Source of the DNA: VXNE01 sp965206615 | GTDB taxonomy: Bacteria; Pseudomonadota; Gammaproteobacteria; Pseudomonadales; Azotimanducaceae | Direction of reading: 5' to 3' | Length of the DNA: 64,000 bases | Assembly: GCA_965206615.1 (NCBI GenBank) | Contig: CBDBKI010000005.1 | Location: 248,001 to 312,000, forward strand | Part shown: positions 24,818-34,805 of the stretch, piece after piece | Layout of the letters: each line of letters begins with the position of its first letter | Numbering within the stretch: the stretch's first letter is position 1 | Translations under genes and position numbers: made by a program | Notes under the pieces: model-generated | What the model saw: only the letters and a program-made list of their open reading frames with translations | What the model was told of the DNA's origin: nothing | Databases searched by the model: none

Positions 24818-27800
24818 CGGGCGTCCATCGGGAGACCCATATCGAAGTTCACGCCGGCAACCGCCTGGAAACGCTCGCGGCGCGGCTCGCCGAGCGCATC
24901 CTCGAAGATCCGGTGGACCCGCTCGAGCCCGAGCGCATCGTGGTCCCGCATCCCACGCTTGGACGATGGCTCACCCTTGAACTCGCGAAGAACCTCGGGG
25001 TAGCCGCGCACCAGTGCATCGAACTCCCGGCGCAGTTCGCCTGGTCGATCATGCGCGAGGCGGTGCCGACGCTGCCGAGAGAGCAGCCGTTCGCGCCGGA
25101 GCGTCTGCGCTGGCGCGTGTTCGAGGCGTTGGGCGATCTCGGCGACGGCCCGGAAGGCCCGCTGCATCGCTACCTGGCCGATGGGGATGCCCGCAAGCGC
25201 TTCGAACTGGCGAGTCGCCTGGCACGCGTGTACGACCGGTGCCTCCTCTACCGCCCCGACTGGATTCGAGACTGGGAACGGGGCGACGCGCCGCACTGGC
25301 AGGCCGGGCTCTGGCAACGGCTCACCCGGGACGAGCCGGGACCGCGGCACTGGGTGGCCGCGATCGATGCGTTCCGGGAGGTGGCGCAGAGCCGGCCGGC
25401 GCGCTGGCCGCGGCGGGTGAGCTTCTTTGGAATCGGCATGTTGTCGCCGTCCTACCTCGATGTGCTGCGGCATGCCGGGGCGGACATGCAGATCCATCTG
25501 TTCCTGCTGAGTCCCTGTCGGCAGTACTGGAGCGACATCGCGCCGAAACGCGTCATCCGACGGCGGGCGGAGCCGCTCGAGCCCGCGGCGGACTACCGCA
25601 TCGAGGGCAACGAACTGCTGGCGGCGCTGGGCAAGCCGGCGCGGGACATGCAGGCCCTGCTCTCGGAACGGGAGCTTGCGCTCGGAGCGCCGGAAGAGTT
25701 CTACGACGACCCTCCCGCGACCACGGTGCTCGGGCAGGTTCAGGACGACATCCTCGACCTGCGCATGGCCGCGGCGGGGGCAACCCTTCCGGGCGGGCGC
25801 GCGGCGCCGGATTCGTCGTTGCAGATACACGCCTGCCACTCGGCAATGCGTGAGGCCGAGGTGTTGCACGACCGGCTCCTTGCGCTGTTCGACGAGCACC
25901 CGGACGTGCAGCCGGCGAACGTGCTGGTGCTGACACCGAGCCTGCAGGAGTACGGTGGTGCGATCGAGTCCGTCTTCGCGACGGCCGGCCGCATCCCGTT
26001 CCATGTCGCGCGCCCGCCGGCGGCCGACACGCGCGCGGTGCGCGCGTTCCTGGATCTGCTCGCGCTGCCGGGTTCCCGCTACGGCGCCGAGGCGGTGCTC
26101 GCGCCGCTCGAGTGCGCGTCGGTGCGCGCGCGCGTCGGCATCCCGGAAGAGCGGCTGGCCAGCGTGCGCGATTGGGTGCGCAGCGCCGGCATCCGCTGGG
26201 GCGTGGATGGCGGGCACCGCCGCGAGGAGGGATTGCCGGCGACGGAGGGACACGCGTGGCGGCTGGGTCTGCGTCGCCTGCTGCTCGGTTACGCGATGGA
26301 CGGCGGCGATGACGTGTTCGAGGGTATCGCGCCTTGCCCCATCCGCAATGGGGCGCTCGAGGCGGGGTCGGAGGACTTCGAGGCCCTCGGCCGGTTCGCC
26401 CGGTACTGCGACGCGGCGTTCGCGCTGCGGGGGTGGCTCATGGATGCCCTGGTGCCCGGCGAGTGGTGCGCCAGGCTGCGCGACGGGATCGTCGGCACCT
26501 TCTTCGCGGGTGACGCGCGTGGCTCCGAGCTGCGCGATCGGCACGAGACGGCGGCTCTGCTGCGGCTGATCGACGAGTTCGAGACACAGTGCCAGGTGGA
26601 TACGCCGATCCCCTGGCGGGTGTTGCGTGATGCGCTCGGTGAAGCCGCGAACCTCGAAGGCCGCGCGGTCGCGCGCCTGGCGGACGGTGTCACCGTGGCG
26701 GCGCTCGGTGCCGGCCAGGCGTTCCCTGCCGAGATCGTGTGCGCGGTCGGGATGAACGACCGCAGCTTCCCGCGCAGCCCCGCACCGCCCACCTTCGATG
26801 TGCTGGCCGCGGACGAGGAACGGCGCGGCGATCGCAACGTACGGGACGAAGACCGGTTCGCGTTTCTCGAGGCACTGCTGTCGGCGCGCCGCGCCTTCCT
26901 GGTGACGTATACCGGGCGTGGGCTGCGCGACGATGCGCCGATCCCGCCCTCGGTCGTGGTGGACGAGCTGCGGGAATATCTCGCCAGGCGTTTCGGCGCA
27001 GAGGAGTTCGAGGCGCGACACCCGCTGCAACCGTTCAGCCGCCGCTACTTTGACGGATCTGCGCCGGCGCTGTTCAGCTACGCGGAGAACATGCTCGAAG
27101 CGGCGGCCGCGATCGGTGGAGGCGCGGCAGCGGGCGCGCCGAGCCGTTTCGCGCACACCGTGGCCCCGGTTCGCGAACCGGAGGCGACCCTCGACCTGGA
27201 CACCCTCGCCAGGTTCTTCGGCGCCCCGGCGAAGTCGTTCCTGCAGACGCGGCTGCGCATGCGCCTGGAGGTGGAAGAGGTCGCGCTGGCGGAGGAAGAA
27301 CCGTTCGAACTCGACGGGCTCGGGCGCTGGCAGTTGCGCGACCGGATGTGGGCGCTGCATCGGGAGGGGATGGCGCCGCGTCAGGTTTCGGAGACGGTCG
27401 CCGCGGAGCCCGGGCTTCCCGAGGCGGCCATGGGGCACATTGCCGTGGCGGATGCCGCCGGTGCGCTGGCAGGACTCGATGTCGCCATGGGCGAGCACGC
27501 GGCCGCGCTGGCCGCTGCGCCGATCGACCTCGATCTGCCGTGCGACGGGCTGCGGCTGACCGGGACGCTCGAAGGCGTCGATGCGAAGGCCGGATACCTG
27601 CTGTGGTCGCGAATCGGCTCGATTCGCCCCAAGGATCGTATCGATGCCTGGCTCAAGCTGCTTGCGTGGACGGTCTGGAGCGGGGACCTCATCACGGGAT
27701 ACCAGGCGTGCCTGGTAGGTCTCGGCAACAAGGGACTCGAGACCCGTTGGCTCCAGGCGCCTCCGGCGTCCGATTCGGCGGGCCTTCTTCAGAGCTGGGT

Positions 27801-28098
27801 CGAGGCCTGGCGGCGCGGACAGACCGGGTTGTTGCCGTTCGCCCCGCAGAGTTCCTGGGCGTATGCCGATGCGCTGGCCAAACACGGTCGCGGCGCGGGC
27901 GACGCTGCCGCGCACGAGAGGGCGATGCGCGCGGCCCGAAACACCTGGTCGGGCGGGCGGTTCGCGTTCGCAGAAGCGGACGACAGCTACGCTGCCCTGG
28001 CGTATGACGGTGACAGCCCGCTCGGAGACGACTTCGCCGCGCTCGCCCGGGAACTCCTGCTGCCGCTGGTCCGCGCACAGACGGAGGAGCGGCCGTGA
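24814..28098 (+). CDS. recC: Exodeoxyribonuclease V gamma subunit RecC
   Basis: RecC is the Chi-recognising scaffold of the RecBCD helicase-nuclease, which processes double-strand DNA ends and loads RecA. The 1094-residue product starts at GTG 24814 and has the expected features: VVPHPTLGRWLTLELAKNLG and DPVDPLEPERIVV near the N-terminus, RVSFFGIGMLSPSYLDVL, and a long helicase-like but non-catalytic body. The length is close to that of E. coli RecC (about 1120). It overlaps the preceding Uma2 gene and the following recB by 4 bp each, so recC, recB and recD should be co-translated. Confidence 0.96.
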   Translation: MTGVHRETHIEVHAGNRLETLAARLAERILEDPVDPLEPERIVVPHPTLGRWLTLELAKNLGVAAHQCIELPAQFAWSIMREAVPTLPREQPFAPERLRWRVFEALGDLGDGPEGPLHRYLADGDARKRFELASRLARVYDRCLLYRPDWIRDWERGDAPHWQAGLWQRLTRDEPGPRHWVAAIDAFREVAQSRPARWPRRVSFFGIGMLSPSYLDVLRHAGADMQIHLFLLSPCRQYWSDIAPKRVIRRRAEPLEPAADYRIEGNELLAALGKPARDMQALLSERELALGAPEEFYDDPPATTVLGQVQDDILDLRMAAAGATLPGGRAAPDSSLQIHACHSAMREAEVLHDRLLALFDEHPDVQPANVLVLTPSLQEYGGAIESVFATAGRIPFHVARPPAADTRAVRAFLDLLALPGSRYGAEAVLAPLECASVRARVGIPEERLASVRDWVRSAGIRWGVDGGHRREEGLPATEGHAWRLGLRRLLLGYAMDGGDDVFEGIAPCPIRNGALEAGSEDFEALGRFARYCDAAFALRGWLMDALVPGEWCARLRDGIVGTFFAGDARGSELRDRHETAALLRLIDEFETQCQVDTPIPWRVLRDALGEAANLEGRAVARLADGVTVAALGAGQAFPAEIVCAVGMNDRSFPRSPAPPTFDVLAADEERRGDRNVRDEDRFAFLEALLSARRAFLVTYTGRGLRDDAPIPPSVVVDELREYLARRFGAEEFEARHPLQPFSRRYFDGSAPALFSYAENMLEAAAAIGGGAAAGAPSRFAHTVAPVREPEATLDLDTLARFFGAPAKSFLQTRLRMRLEVEEVALAEEEPFELDGLGRWQLRDRMWALHREGMAPRQVSETVAAEPGLPEAAMGHIAVADAAGALAGLDVAMGEHAAALAAAPIDLDLPCDGLRLTGTLEGVDAKAGYLLWSRIGSIRPKDRIDAWLKLLAWTVWSGDLITGYQACLVGLGNKGLETRWLQAPPASDSAGLLQSWVEAWRRGQTGLLPFAPQSSWAYADALAKHGRGAGDAAAHERAMRAARNTWSGGRFAFAEADDSYAALAYDGDSPLGDDFAALARELLLPLVRAQTEERP

Positions 28099-31000
28099 GC
28101 GGCATCGGCGGCGAACGAACGGCCCTCGACCTGGCGCTCGCCGGCGACCGGGTGACGCTGATCCAGGCGAGCGCGGGAACCGGCAAGACCTATGCCCTGA
28201 CGACCCTGGCGGCGCGCCTGGTGGTCGAGGAACGCCAGGAGATCGGGGCGCTCCTCGTCGTCACCTTCACCAACGCCGCCACGGACGAGTTGCGGGACAA
28301 GATCCGGCACACCCTGCGCGCTGCGCTGCGCATGGTCCTGGCCGACCCGGGCCGTCCCGAGCAGCAGGCGCGGGAACTGGTGGCGCACTGGGACGCTTGC
28401 GGTATCGAGCGGACCGAGGTGGCCGGCCGCCTCGACGTCGCCATCGCGGACCTCGACCGGGCCAACGTGCTGACCATTCACGGGTTCTGTCAGCGGGTCT
28501 TGAGAGACTTCGCGTTCGAGTGCGGGCTGCCGTTCGGGTTCGAGGTCACCGGGGATGGCTTTGACACCCTGAAGGAGGTGGTGCGCGACTACTGGCGGCG
28601 CGCCTTGTACCCCGCTCCCTCCAGCCGGGTGCGTTATGCCGTCGCACGGAAGTTCCTGCCGGACGAACTGGCGGAATGGGTGGCCGGGAACGTGGCCAAG
28701 CGCGGTCTGGAGATCCGGGGCGCACAGCCGCTCGACGAGGACGCGGCCGCGGCGCTCGCAGATTGCGAGCGGCGCTGGGCCGAGACGCTGGAGGAAGCCC
28801 GCGGGGCGCTACGGAGCGCAGCGGCCGCAACACGGGCGTTGGACGAGGATCTGGCGGTGGCCGGGATGGCGATCGAAGGCGCGGAGGAGGCTCTCGCCGG
28901 CAAGGACGTCGGCGACTTTGCCCCGGGCGCCGCCGCGGCGGCAGTGCGCGCGCGGTTCCCGGCGCTCGGCGCCAGTCTCGAGACGCTGCAGACGGTCGGA
29001 TGCGCCCTGCGCGCGGAGTACGACGCCTGGCTGCCGCGGGCGCGGCGCGCGGTGCTCGAGGATGCGCGGCGAGTCATCGACGCGCGGGCCCGGGACGAGC
29101 GGATGCTGGGTTACGACGACTTGCTGACCGTCGTGCACAGTGCCGTCGCGAGTCCCGGAAACCTGGCCGCTCGTATCCGGGAACGCTTCCCCTTCGCCCT
29201 GATCGACGAGTATCAGGACACGGACCGGATCCAGGCGGACATCTTTCAGCGCATCTACGGGGGCGGCCGGGGGCGGCTGTTCATCGTCGGCGATCCGAAA
29301 CAGTCGATCTACCGGTTTCGGAGCGCCGACATCTTCGCCTACCTCAAGGCGAGCGAACACATTGGCCCTGAGGAACGGCTGAGTCTCGCGCGCAACTACC
29401 GGTCCGTGCCGCCGCTGGTCGCGGCGGTGAACGCGGTATTCGATCGCCCGCGTCCGTTCGTCCTGCCGGACATCACCTTCGAACCGGTGGCCTCGGCCTA
29501 CCCGCAAGACGCGCCCCGGCTCACGGTGGAGGGCGAGCGGGTGACCGCCCCACTCCAGTTCCGGATGTTCGTCGGCAAGGATGGCAAGCGGCCACCGAAG
29601 GGTGAGATCACGACGGCTGCCGCCCGGCAGGCCGCCAGCGAGATCGCGACGCTGCTGGCGCTGGCGGCGCGCAAACAGGCGCGGATCGGCGACCGTCCGC
29701 TGGCCGGCGGCGACATCGCGGTCCTGGTCCGCAAGACGGACCAGGGGCGTACCGTGGCGGACGAACTGCGCCGGCACGGCGTGCGCAGCATAGAAATCGG
29801 CGACGCCGACGTGTTCGAGAGCCGCGCGGCGGAACAGCTCGAACGCCTGCTGTGGGCCGTCGCGAAACCGCAGTCTTCCGACCGTGTGCGCGGGGCGCTC
29901 GCCGGAGATCTGTTCGGCCTCGACGCGACCGACCTCGCGCGGCTGGTGGACGACGACGAGGCGTGGAACGTCTGGAAAGAACGGCTCGACGCATGGCGCG
30001 CGGTCTGGGAGGCGAGCGGCGTGGCAACGATGATTCGCCGACTCCTGTGGGCCTGCGGCGATGAGCCCGGGAGCGAGTCCGGTACCGGGCGGGGCGCCGC
30101 TCGGCTTCTGCAGCATCCCCTCGGTCCGCGCCGCCTCACCAACGTCATGCATCTGGCGGAACTCCTGCAGCAGGCGGAAGCTGACGGGCGGTTGTCGCCG
30201 ACCGGGGTCGCGTCCTGGTTCAGCCGCCGCCGTGCCCACGCGCGCAGGGGCGACGAAGTGGCCCAGCTGCGGCTCGAGAGCGACGAGGATCTCGTGAAGA
30301 TCGTCTCCATCCATCGCAGCAAGGGACTGGAGTTCCCCGTCGTGTTCTGCCCTTTCGCCTGGGATGCCCGCACGCCGGCCCAGAACAGGCGGGACCGTGT
30401 GGACGCCGTGTACCACGAGCGCGGTCGCGCCGACTACGGGGAGGTCCTTCACCTCGCCCCGTCCGGGGCCGAGTTCGACAGCGAGTGGCTGGAGGACTTT
30501 TCCGACGAGATGCGGCTGCTCTATGTGGCGCTCACGCGCGCGCGGCTGCGGTGCGTCGTCAGTTGGGGGCCGGTGAACCAGTCCGAGCACGCGCCGCTCG
30601 GTTGGCTGCTCGACGGTCGTGACGGGGCGGCCGGCTCGGAGGACCCGGAACTCGCGCTGCGAACCGCAGCGACCGCCGCGAAACGGCTCAACGCAGAGGA
30701 CTGGACCGCGGCCATCGAGCGCATCGGAGCACGGTGCCCGGGAGGCATTTCCGTTTCGACGGTTGCGACCGACACGGACGTGAGCGTGCCATCGGTGGAC
30801 GCGAAACCAGCCGTCGTCCTGCGGGCTCGGCAACTCCGGCGTGGCCTGCGAAGGGTGCGCCAGATGACGAGCTATTCGGCCCTCGCACACGCCCCGGGGG
30901 CGGCCGAGGCGCCCTTCGATCATGAACAGGTCGAGTTGCCGGACCACGATGGCGCTCTCGAGGCCGTGGCGGACGAGGTCTCCGGGACGGACGCCTCCAG

Positions 31001-31787
31001 GAAGCCGGACGTGCCCGAGCGCACGCGCTTCACGTTCCCGTCCGGCGCGCGGGCCGGCAACTGTCTGCACAGGATCTTCGAGCGCCTCGACGACCCGGCG
31101 AACACGGCGGACGTCGAGACCGCATGTCGCGAGAGTCTGGCCGCCTTCGGCATCGCGGACGAATGGGTCGAGGTCGCCAGGTCGATGGTCGAGGATGCTC
31201 GCGCGGTGCCGCTCGCGGCGACGACCGGCCCGGGCAGCGGCGACGTCGGCGGCTTTCGCCTCGGCGCGCTGGCACGGCCGCTCGCCGAAATGGAGTTCCA
31301 CTTCCCGGCCGAGGGCCTCGACCGGCGCCGCCTCGGGGCAACGCTGGAAGCGCACGGCTACGGCAATCCGCTGGCGGGCGCGAGTGCGCGCCCCGTCGAG
31401 GGTTACCTGCGGGGCTTCATCGATCTGGTCGCGGTGCACGACGGCTGCTGGTATGTCGTCGACTACAAGTCGAACCTGCTCGGTTCGACCGCGGACCGCT
31501 ACGCCGGCGCGCATCTCGACGACGCCATGGGGCGCAGCGGCTACCGTCTGCAGTACCTGATCTACCTGCTCGCGTTGCACCGCCATCTTGCGTTGCGACT
31601 GCCCGGCTATGACTACGAGCGTCACGTCGGCGGGGCGTTCTACCTGTTCCTGCGGGGGATGGATCCGGAGGCGGGCATGGCGCGGGGCGTCTGCTTCGAT
31701 CGGCCCAGCGCCGCTTGCATGGCCGCGATCGATGCCTGTTTCCGCGGGGTGCCCGCGCTTGCGGAACGCGCCGGAAGTCACGCATGA
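28095..31787 (+). CDS. recB: Exodeoxyribonuclease V beta subunit RecB
   Basis: RecB is the 3'-5' helicase and the nuclease of RecBCD. The 1230-residue protein starts at GTG 28095. Walker A is ASAGTGKT at residues 25-32. Other SF1 motifs include LIDEYQDTDRIQADIF, VGDPKQSIYRFRSAD and VSIHRSKGLEFPVVF. The C-terminal nuclease domain has GFIDLVAVHDG and the catalytic VVDYKSN with Asp1123 and Lys1125. Length and domain order match the family. It is joined to recC and recD by 4-bp overlaps. Confidence 0.97.
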   Translation: MSGIGGERTALDLALAGDRVTLIQASAGTGKTYALTTLAARLVVEERQEIGALLVVTFTNAATDELRDKIRHTLRAALRMVLADPGRPEQQARELVAHWDACGIERTEVAGRLDVAIADLDRANVLTIHGFCQRVLRDFAFECGLPFGFEVTGDGFDTLKEVVRDYWRRALYPAPSSRVRYAVARKFLPDELAEWVAGNVAKRGLEIRGAQPLDEDAAAALADCERRWAETLEEARGALRSAAAATRALDEDLAVAGMAIEGAEEALAGKDVGDFAPGAAAAAVRARFPALGASLETLQTVGCALRAEYDAWLPRARRAVLEDARRVIDARARDERMLGYDDLLTVVHSAVASPGNLAARIRERFPFALIDEYQDTDRIQADIFQRIYGGGRGRLFIVGDPKQSIYRFRSADIFAYLKASEHIGPEERLSLARNYRSVPPLVAAVNAVFDRPRPFVLPDITFEPVASAYPQDAPRLTVEGERVTAPLQFRMFVGKDGKRPPKGEITTAAARQAASEIATLLALAARKQARIGDRPLAGGDIAVLVRKTDQGRTVADELRRHGVRSIEIGDADVFESRAAEQLERLLWAVAKPQSSDRVRGALAGDLFGLDATDLARLVDDDEAWNVWKERLDAWRAVWEASGVATMIRRLLWACGDEPGSESGTGRGAARLLQHPLGPRRLTNVMHLAELLQQAEADGRLSPTGVASWFSRRRAHARRGDEVAQLRLESDEDLVKIVSIHRSKGLEFPVVFCPFAWDARTPAQNRRDRVDAVYHERGRADYGEVLHLAPSGAEFDSEWLEDFSDEMRLLYVALTRARLRCVVSWGPVNQSEHAPLGWLLDGRDGAAGSEDPELALRTAATAAKRLNAEDWTAAIERIGARCPGGISVSTVATDTDVSVPSVDAKPAVVLRARQLRRGLRRVRQMTSYSALAHAPGAAEAPFDHEQVELPDHDGALEAVADEVSGTDASRKPDVPERTRFTFPSGARAGNCLHRIFERLDDPANTADVETACRESLAAFGIADEWVEVARSMVEDARAVPLAATTGPGSGDVGGFRLGALARPLAEMEFHFPAEGLDRRRLGATLEAHGYGNPLAGASARPVEGYLRGFIDLVAVHDGCWYVVDYKSNLLGSTADRYAGAHLDDAMGRSGYRLQYLIYLLALHRHLALRLPGYDYERHVGGAFYLFLRGMDPEAGMARGVCFDRPSAACMAAIDACFRGVPALAERAGSHA

Positions 31788-33532
31788 ATACCGAAGTCCT
31801 CGACGGACTCCAGCAGGAAGGGCTGCTCGTCGACATCGACCGCGCGTTCGCGGCTCTCATCGCGGAATTCGATGGACGCGGGCGCCCCGAGGTCGCGCTT
31901 GCCGCCGCGCTCGCGAGTGCGCGCTGCCGGGCCGGTCACGTGTACCTGGATCTCGCGCGCTTCGCCGGCGGCCCGGTGGTCGCAGCGCTGGGCGCTCCCC
32001 CTGCCGACGGACCGCAGACGCCCTCGCTCGACGACTGGCGCGAGGCATTGCGGCAGAGCCCGGCGGTCGCGGCGCCGGGGTCGGCGCAGCGGCGTCCGCT
32101 GGTCCTGGACGAGCGCGACCGTCTCTATCTCGCCCGCTTCCGGAACGCGGAGCGGCGCGTGGCCGACAGGCTGCTGGCACTGGCGGCGCCGGCCGACTCC
32201 GATGCGGGTCGAAGTCGGACACTCGTCGACGCCCTGTTTCCTGCCGACGACGTGGAGCGGCGCCGCGCCGCGCGCACGATGCTGGAGCGCCGGTTCTGCG
32301 TGGTCACGGGCGGCCCCGGTACCGGCAAGACGACGCTGGCGGCGCGGTTGATCGCGCTCCTGGTCGGGGTCGGGTTCGCGAGGCCCGAGCGCGTGGGCAT
32401 CGCTGCGCCGACCGGCAAGGCCGCGGCCCGCATCCAGGAAGCCGTCGCTCGGCAGACATCGGAACTGGCGACCCATGTCCCGGCGCTGCACGGCTACGTG
32501 GCGCGCGCGAGCACGGTGCATCGGCTGCTGTCGCGTGCCCGCCGGGGGCCCGCGTCGCGTCGGACGCTGGCACTCGATCTGCTTGTGCTCGACGAAGCCT
32601 CCATGGTGGACCTGCGCCTCATGGCACGCCTGCTCGAAGCCTTGCCGGAGCGCGTGCGACTGGTGGTTCTCGGCGACGCGAACCAGCTCGCTTCGGTACA
32701 GCCTGGAGCGGTGCTCGGTGACCTGTGTGACGCGGCCGCCGCGCAGGACGGGCCCTTGCATGCCTGCGTCGTGGCACTCACGAAGAGCTATCGCTTCGCG
32801 GCCGGAGGAGGCATCGGCCGTCTCGCCGCGGCGATCGTGGGCGGTGATGCGGGGGCCGCGCTCACGGCGTTGCGCGACGCGACGGACCCGGTCACCGAGC
32901 TTCGACCGGCGGGGCATGCGGATGACTTCGCGCGCATCGCGGTGGCGTACGCGGCGAGGTCCGTGGAACCCTGCATCCGCGGTCTGCGCGACGGCGCGGC
33001 GCGAGCGGAGCCGTTCCCGGCGGCGCGGGTGCTGTGCGCGCATCGGGTGGGACCCTTCGGTGCGGAGCGTTTCAATCGCCTCGTTGAGGACCGCCTTCGG
33101 TCAGCGGGCCTTGCTCCACGCGGGGAACGCTTCTACGCGGGCCGGCCCGTCATCGTCACGCGGAACGACCCTGTTACAGGACTCTCCAATGGAGATACCG
33201 GCGTGGTGTTGCATAGGGACGGTACGGTGCGGGTCTGGTTTCCGGAGCTCGGCACCGACGCCGAGCCCTTCGAAGTCGCCCCGGCGCGGCTACCCGAGCA
33301 CGAGAGCTTCTTCGCGCTGACCGTCCACCGGTCGCAGGGCTCCGAGTATGACGAGGTCGCCTTCGTGCCGGGCCCATCGGACTCCCGCGTCGCGACCCGG
33401 GAGCTGTTCTACACGGCGGTCACCCGTGCACGCAGGAAGGTGACGGTATACGGCAGCGCCGCGGCCGTCGTCGCGGCGGTGGAGCGAGTCACGGAGCGGG
33501 CCGGCGGGCTGGAATTCGGTACGGGTGCGTAA
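31784..33532 (+). CDS. recD: Exodeoxyribonuclease V alpha subunit RecD
   Basis: RecD is the 5'-3' SF1B helicase of RecBCD. The 582-residue protein starts at ATG 31784, overlapping recB by 4 bp. Walker A is GGPGTGKTT with Lys182; Walker B is LLVLDEASMVDL; later motifs are VLGDANQLASVQPGAVLGDL and FALTVHRSQGSEYDEVAF. A longer in-frame ORF reaching back into recB is not supported by homology. The gene converges on argE with 13 bp between the stops. Confidence 0.97.
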   Translation: MNTEVLDGLQQEGLLVDIDRAFAALIAEFDGRGRPEVALAAALASARCRAGHVYLDLARFAGGPVVAALGAPPADGPQTPSLDDWREALRQSPAVAAPGSAQRRPLVLDERDRLYLARFRNAERRVADRLLALAAPADSDAGRSRTLVDALFPADDVERRRAARTMLERRFCVVTGGPGTGKTTLAARLIALLVGVGFARPERVGIAAPTGKAAARIQEAVARQTSELATHVPALHGYVARASTVHRLLSRARRGPASRRTLALDLLVLDEASMVDLRLMARLLEALPERVRLVVLGDANQLASVQPGAVLGDLCDAAAAQDGPLHACVVALTKSYRFAAGGGIGRLAAAIVGGDAGAALTALRDATDPVTELRPAGHADDFARIAVAYAARSVEPCIRGLRDGAARAEPFPAARVLCAHRVGPFGAERFNRLVEDRLRSAGLAPRGERFYAGRPVIVTRNDPVTGLSNGDTGVVLHRDGTVRVWFPELGTDAEPFEVAPARLPEHESFFALTVHRSQGSEYDEVAFVPGPSDSRVATRELFYTAVTRARRKVTVYGSAAAVVAAVERVTERAGGLEFGTGA

Positions 33533-33545
33533 CCCGGCCGGGCAC

Positions 33546-34721
33546 TTACGCGGTCCGGCAGCAGTAAGCCTCTATCAACGCCGAGAGCGCGTCCGTGGCC
33601 GGCGCGATGCAGGACGTGTCGAGGTATTCGTCGGGTTGATGGGCCTGGTCGATGGAGCCGGGACCGAACACCACCGTCTCCATGCCGAGCGCGCGCAGGA
33701 AGGGCGCTTCGGTCCCGAAGGCCACTGTTCCGGCGCGCTTGCCGGAGAGCCGCTCGAGGAGGCCCACGAGCGGGCCGTCCGACGGCGTTTCGTAGGGCGG
33801 CAAGGGCGGGGAGAGGTACGAGAGACAGATGGAGGTGCCCGAGTTGGCCGCGACACGATCCAGTCTGGACGCCATCTCGTCGCGTATCGGTTCGTGATCC
33901 ATGCCGGGCAGCGAGCGCAGGTCGATCTGCAGTTCGGCCGTCTCGCAGATGCGGTTGGGGCTGTCGCCGGCGTGCAGACAGCCGAGGTTGAGCGTCGGGA
34001 CCGAAACCTCGAACGCGGCGTTCTCGTACCGTCCGGCGAGTTCCTTGCGGAACGCGACGAGTTCGCCCATGGCGGCGTGCATGGCATCGAGGGCGTTGCT
34101 GCCGCGTGCGGGGTTGGACGAGTGCCCGGACTTCCCCGTCAGCTTGATGGACAGCAGCATGATGCCCTTGTGCGCGTGGATGGGTCGCAGGCTCGTGGGT
34201 TCGCCGATGACGGCGGCGCGGGCCTTGGGCTGGCCGATCGATTCGAGGTAGCGGGCGCCCGCCATCGACGATTCCTCGTCGGACGTGGCGACGACGGTGA
34301 GCGGGTGTGCGAGCGGGCGCTCCACGAAACGCGCGGCCGCGTCGAGAGCAACGGGGAAAAACCCCTTCATGTCGCAGGTTCCGAGCCCGTACAAGCGGTT
34401 GTCCGCTTCGGTCAGCGCGAACGGGTCGCGGCTCCACAGGCTCTCGTTGCACGGTACCGTGTCGGTGTGCCCCGACAGCACGAGCCCCTCTGGCGGTCCG
34501 TCCGCGCCGGGCTCCGCCGGGGCCAGCGTCGCGATCAGGTTGGCCTTGCCGGGCGCGTCCGGCAGCGGCAGCACCTCGACCGCGAACCCGAGGTCTTCGA
34601 GCCAGGTCGCCAGGTGGCCGATCACGCGGAGATTGCTTTGATCCCAGGCGGCCACGTTGCAGCTCACGGACGGTTCGCCCACGAGCGTGCGGAACATCTC
34701 CCTGGTACGGGGCAGCTTCAT
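33546..34721 (-). CDS. argE: Acetylornithine deacetylase ArgE
   Basis: ArgE removes the acetyl group from N-acetylornithine in arginine synthesis. The 391-residue M20-family metallopeptidase has the zinc-binding motifs SGHTDTVPC, YGLGTCDMKGF and TSDEESSMAGARY, plus the dimerisation-domain KGIMLLSIKLTGKSGHSS. The ATG at 34721 gives MKLPRTREMFRTLVGEPSVS, the usual N-terminus; an upstream extension of 21 residues is unlikely. With argA on the other side of recCBD, two arginine-pathway genes bracket the recombination operon. Confidence 0.95.
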   Translation of the reverse strand: MKLPRTREMFRTLVGEPSVSCNVAAWDQSNLRVIGHLATWLEDLGFAVEVLPLPDAPGKANLIATLAPAEPGADGPPEGLVLSGHTDTVPCNESLWSRDPFALTEADNRLYGLGTCDMKGFFPVALDAAARFVERPLAHPLTVVATSDEESSMAGARYLESIGQPKARAAVIGEPTSLRPIHAHKGIMLLSIKLTGKSGHSSNPARGSNALDAMHAAMGELVAFRKELAGRYENAAFEVSVPTLNLGCLHAGDSPNRICETAELQIDLRSLPGMDHEPIRDEMASRLDRVAANSGTSICLSYLSPPLPPYETPSDGPLVGLLERLSGKRAGTVAFGTEAPFLRALGMETVVFGPGSIDQAHQPDEYLDTSCIAPATDALSALIEAYCCRTA

Positions 34722-34805
34722 GGACTGGGGTCGCGCGGTGGGGCGGGCGTGCGATTCTCTCCCGAAACGCCGTGGCTCGTCCACGCGTCGGAAGCGCCTG
34801 CGGAG

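Larger units (their letters stand above)
23420..24824 (+). repeat. Tandem duplication of an about 708-bp Uma2 unit
   Basis: Two head-to-tail copies begin at 23420 and 24128 with the shared sequence ACCGCGTCCATTGACACCC, the argA 5' leader. Both run through a Uma2 gene to GTGACGGGCGT, which is the recC start region. The first about 200 bases are nearly identical; the 3' halves have diverged more. The junction (24107-24130) therefore fuses a vestigial recC start to a vestigial argA leader. Confidence 0.85.

Noticed and set aside
24718..27915. 1065-residue reverse-strand ORF across recC
   Set aside because: Antisense shadow of recC; no recognisable motif, and recC is certain.
28809..31781. 990-residue reverse-strand ORF across recB
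   Set aside because: It is the GC-rich antisense shadow of recB, with arginine-, histidine- and valine-rich low-complexity protein and no domains.
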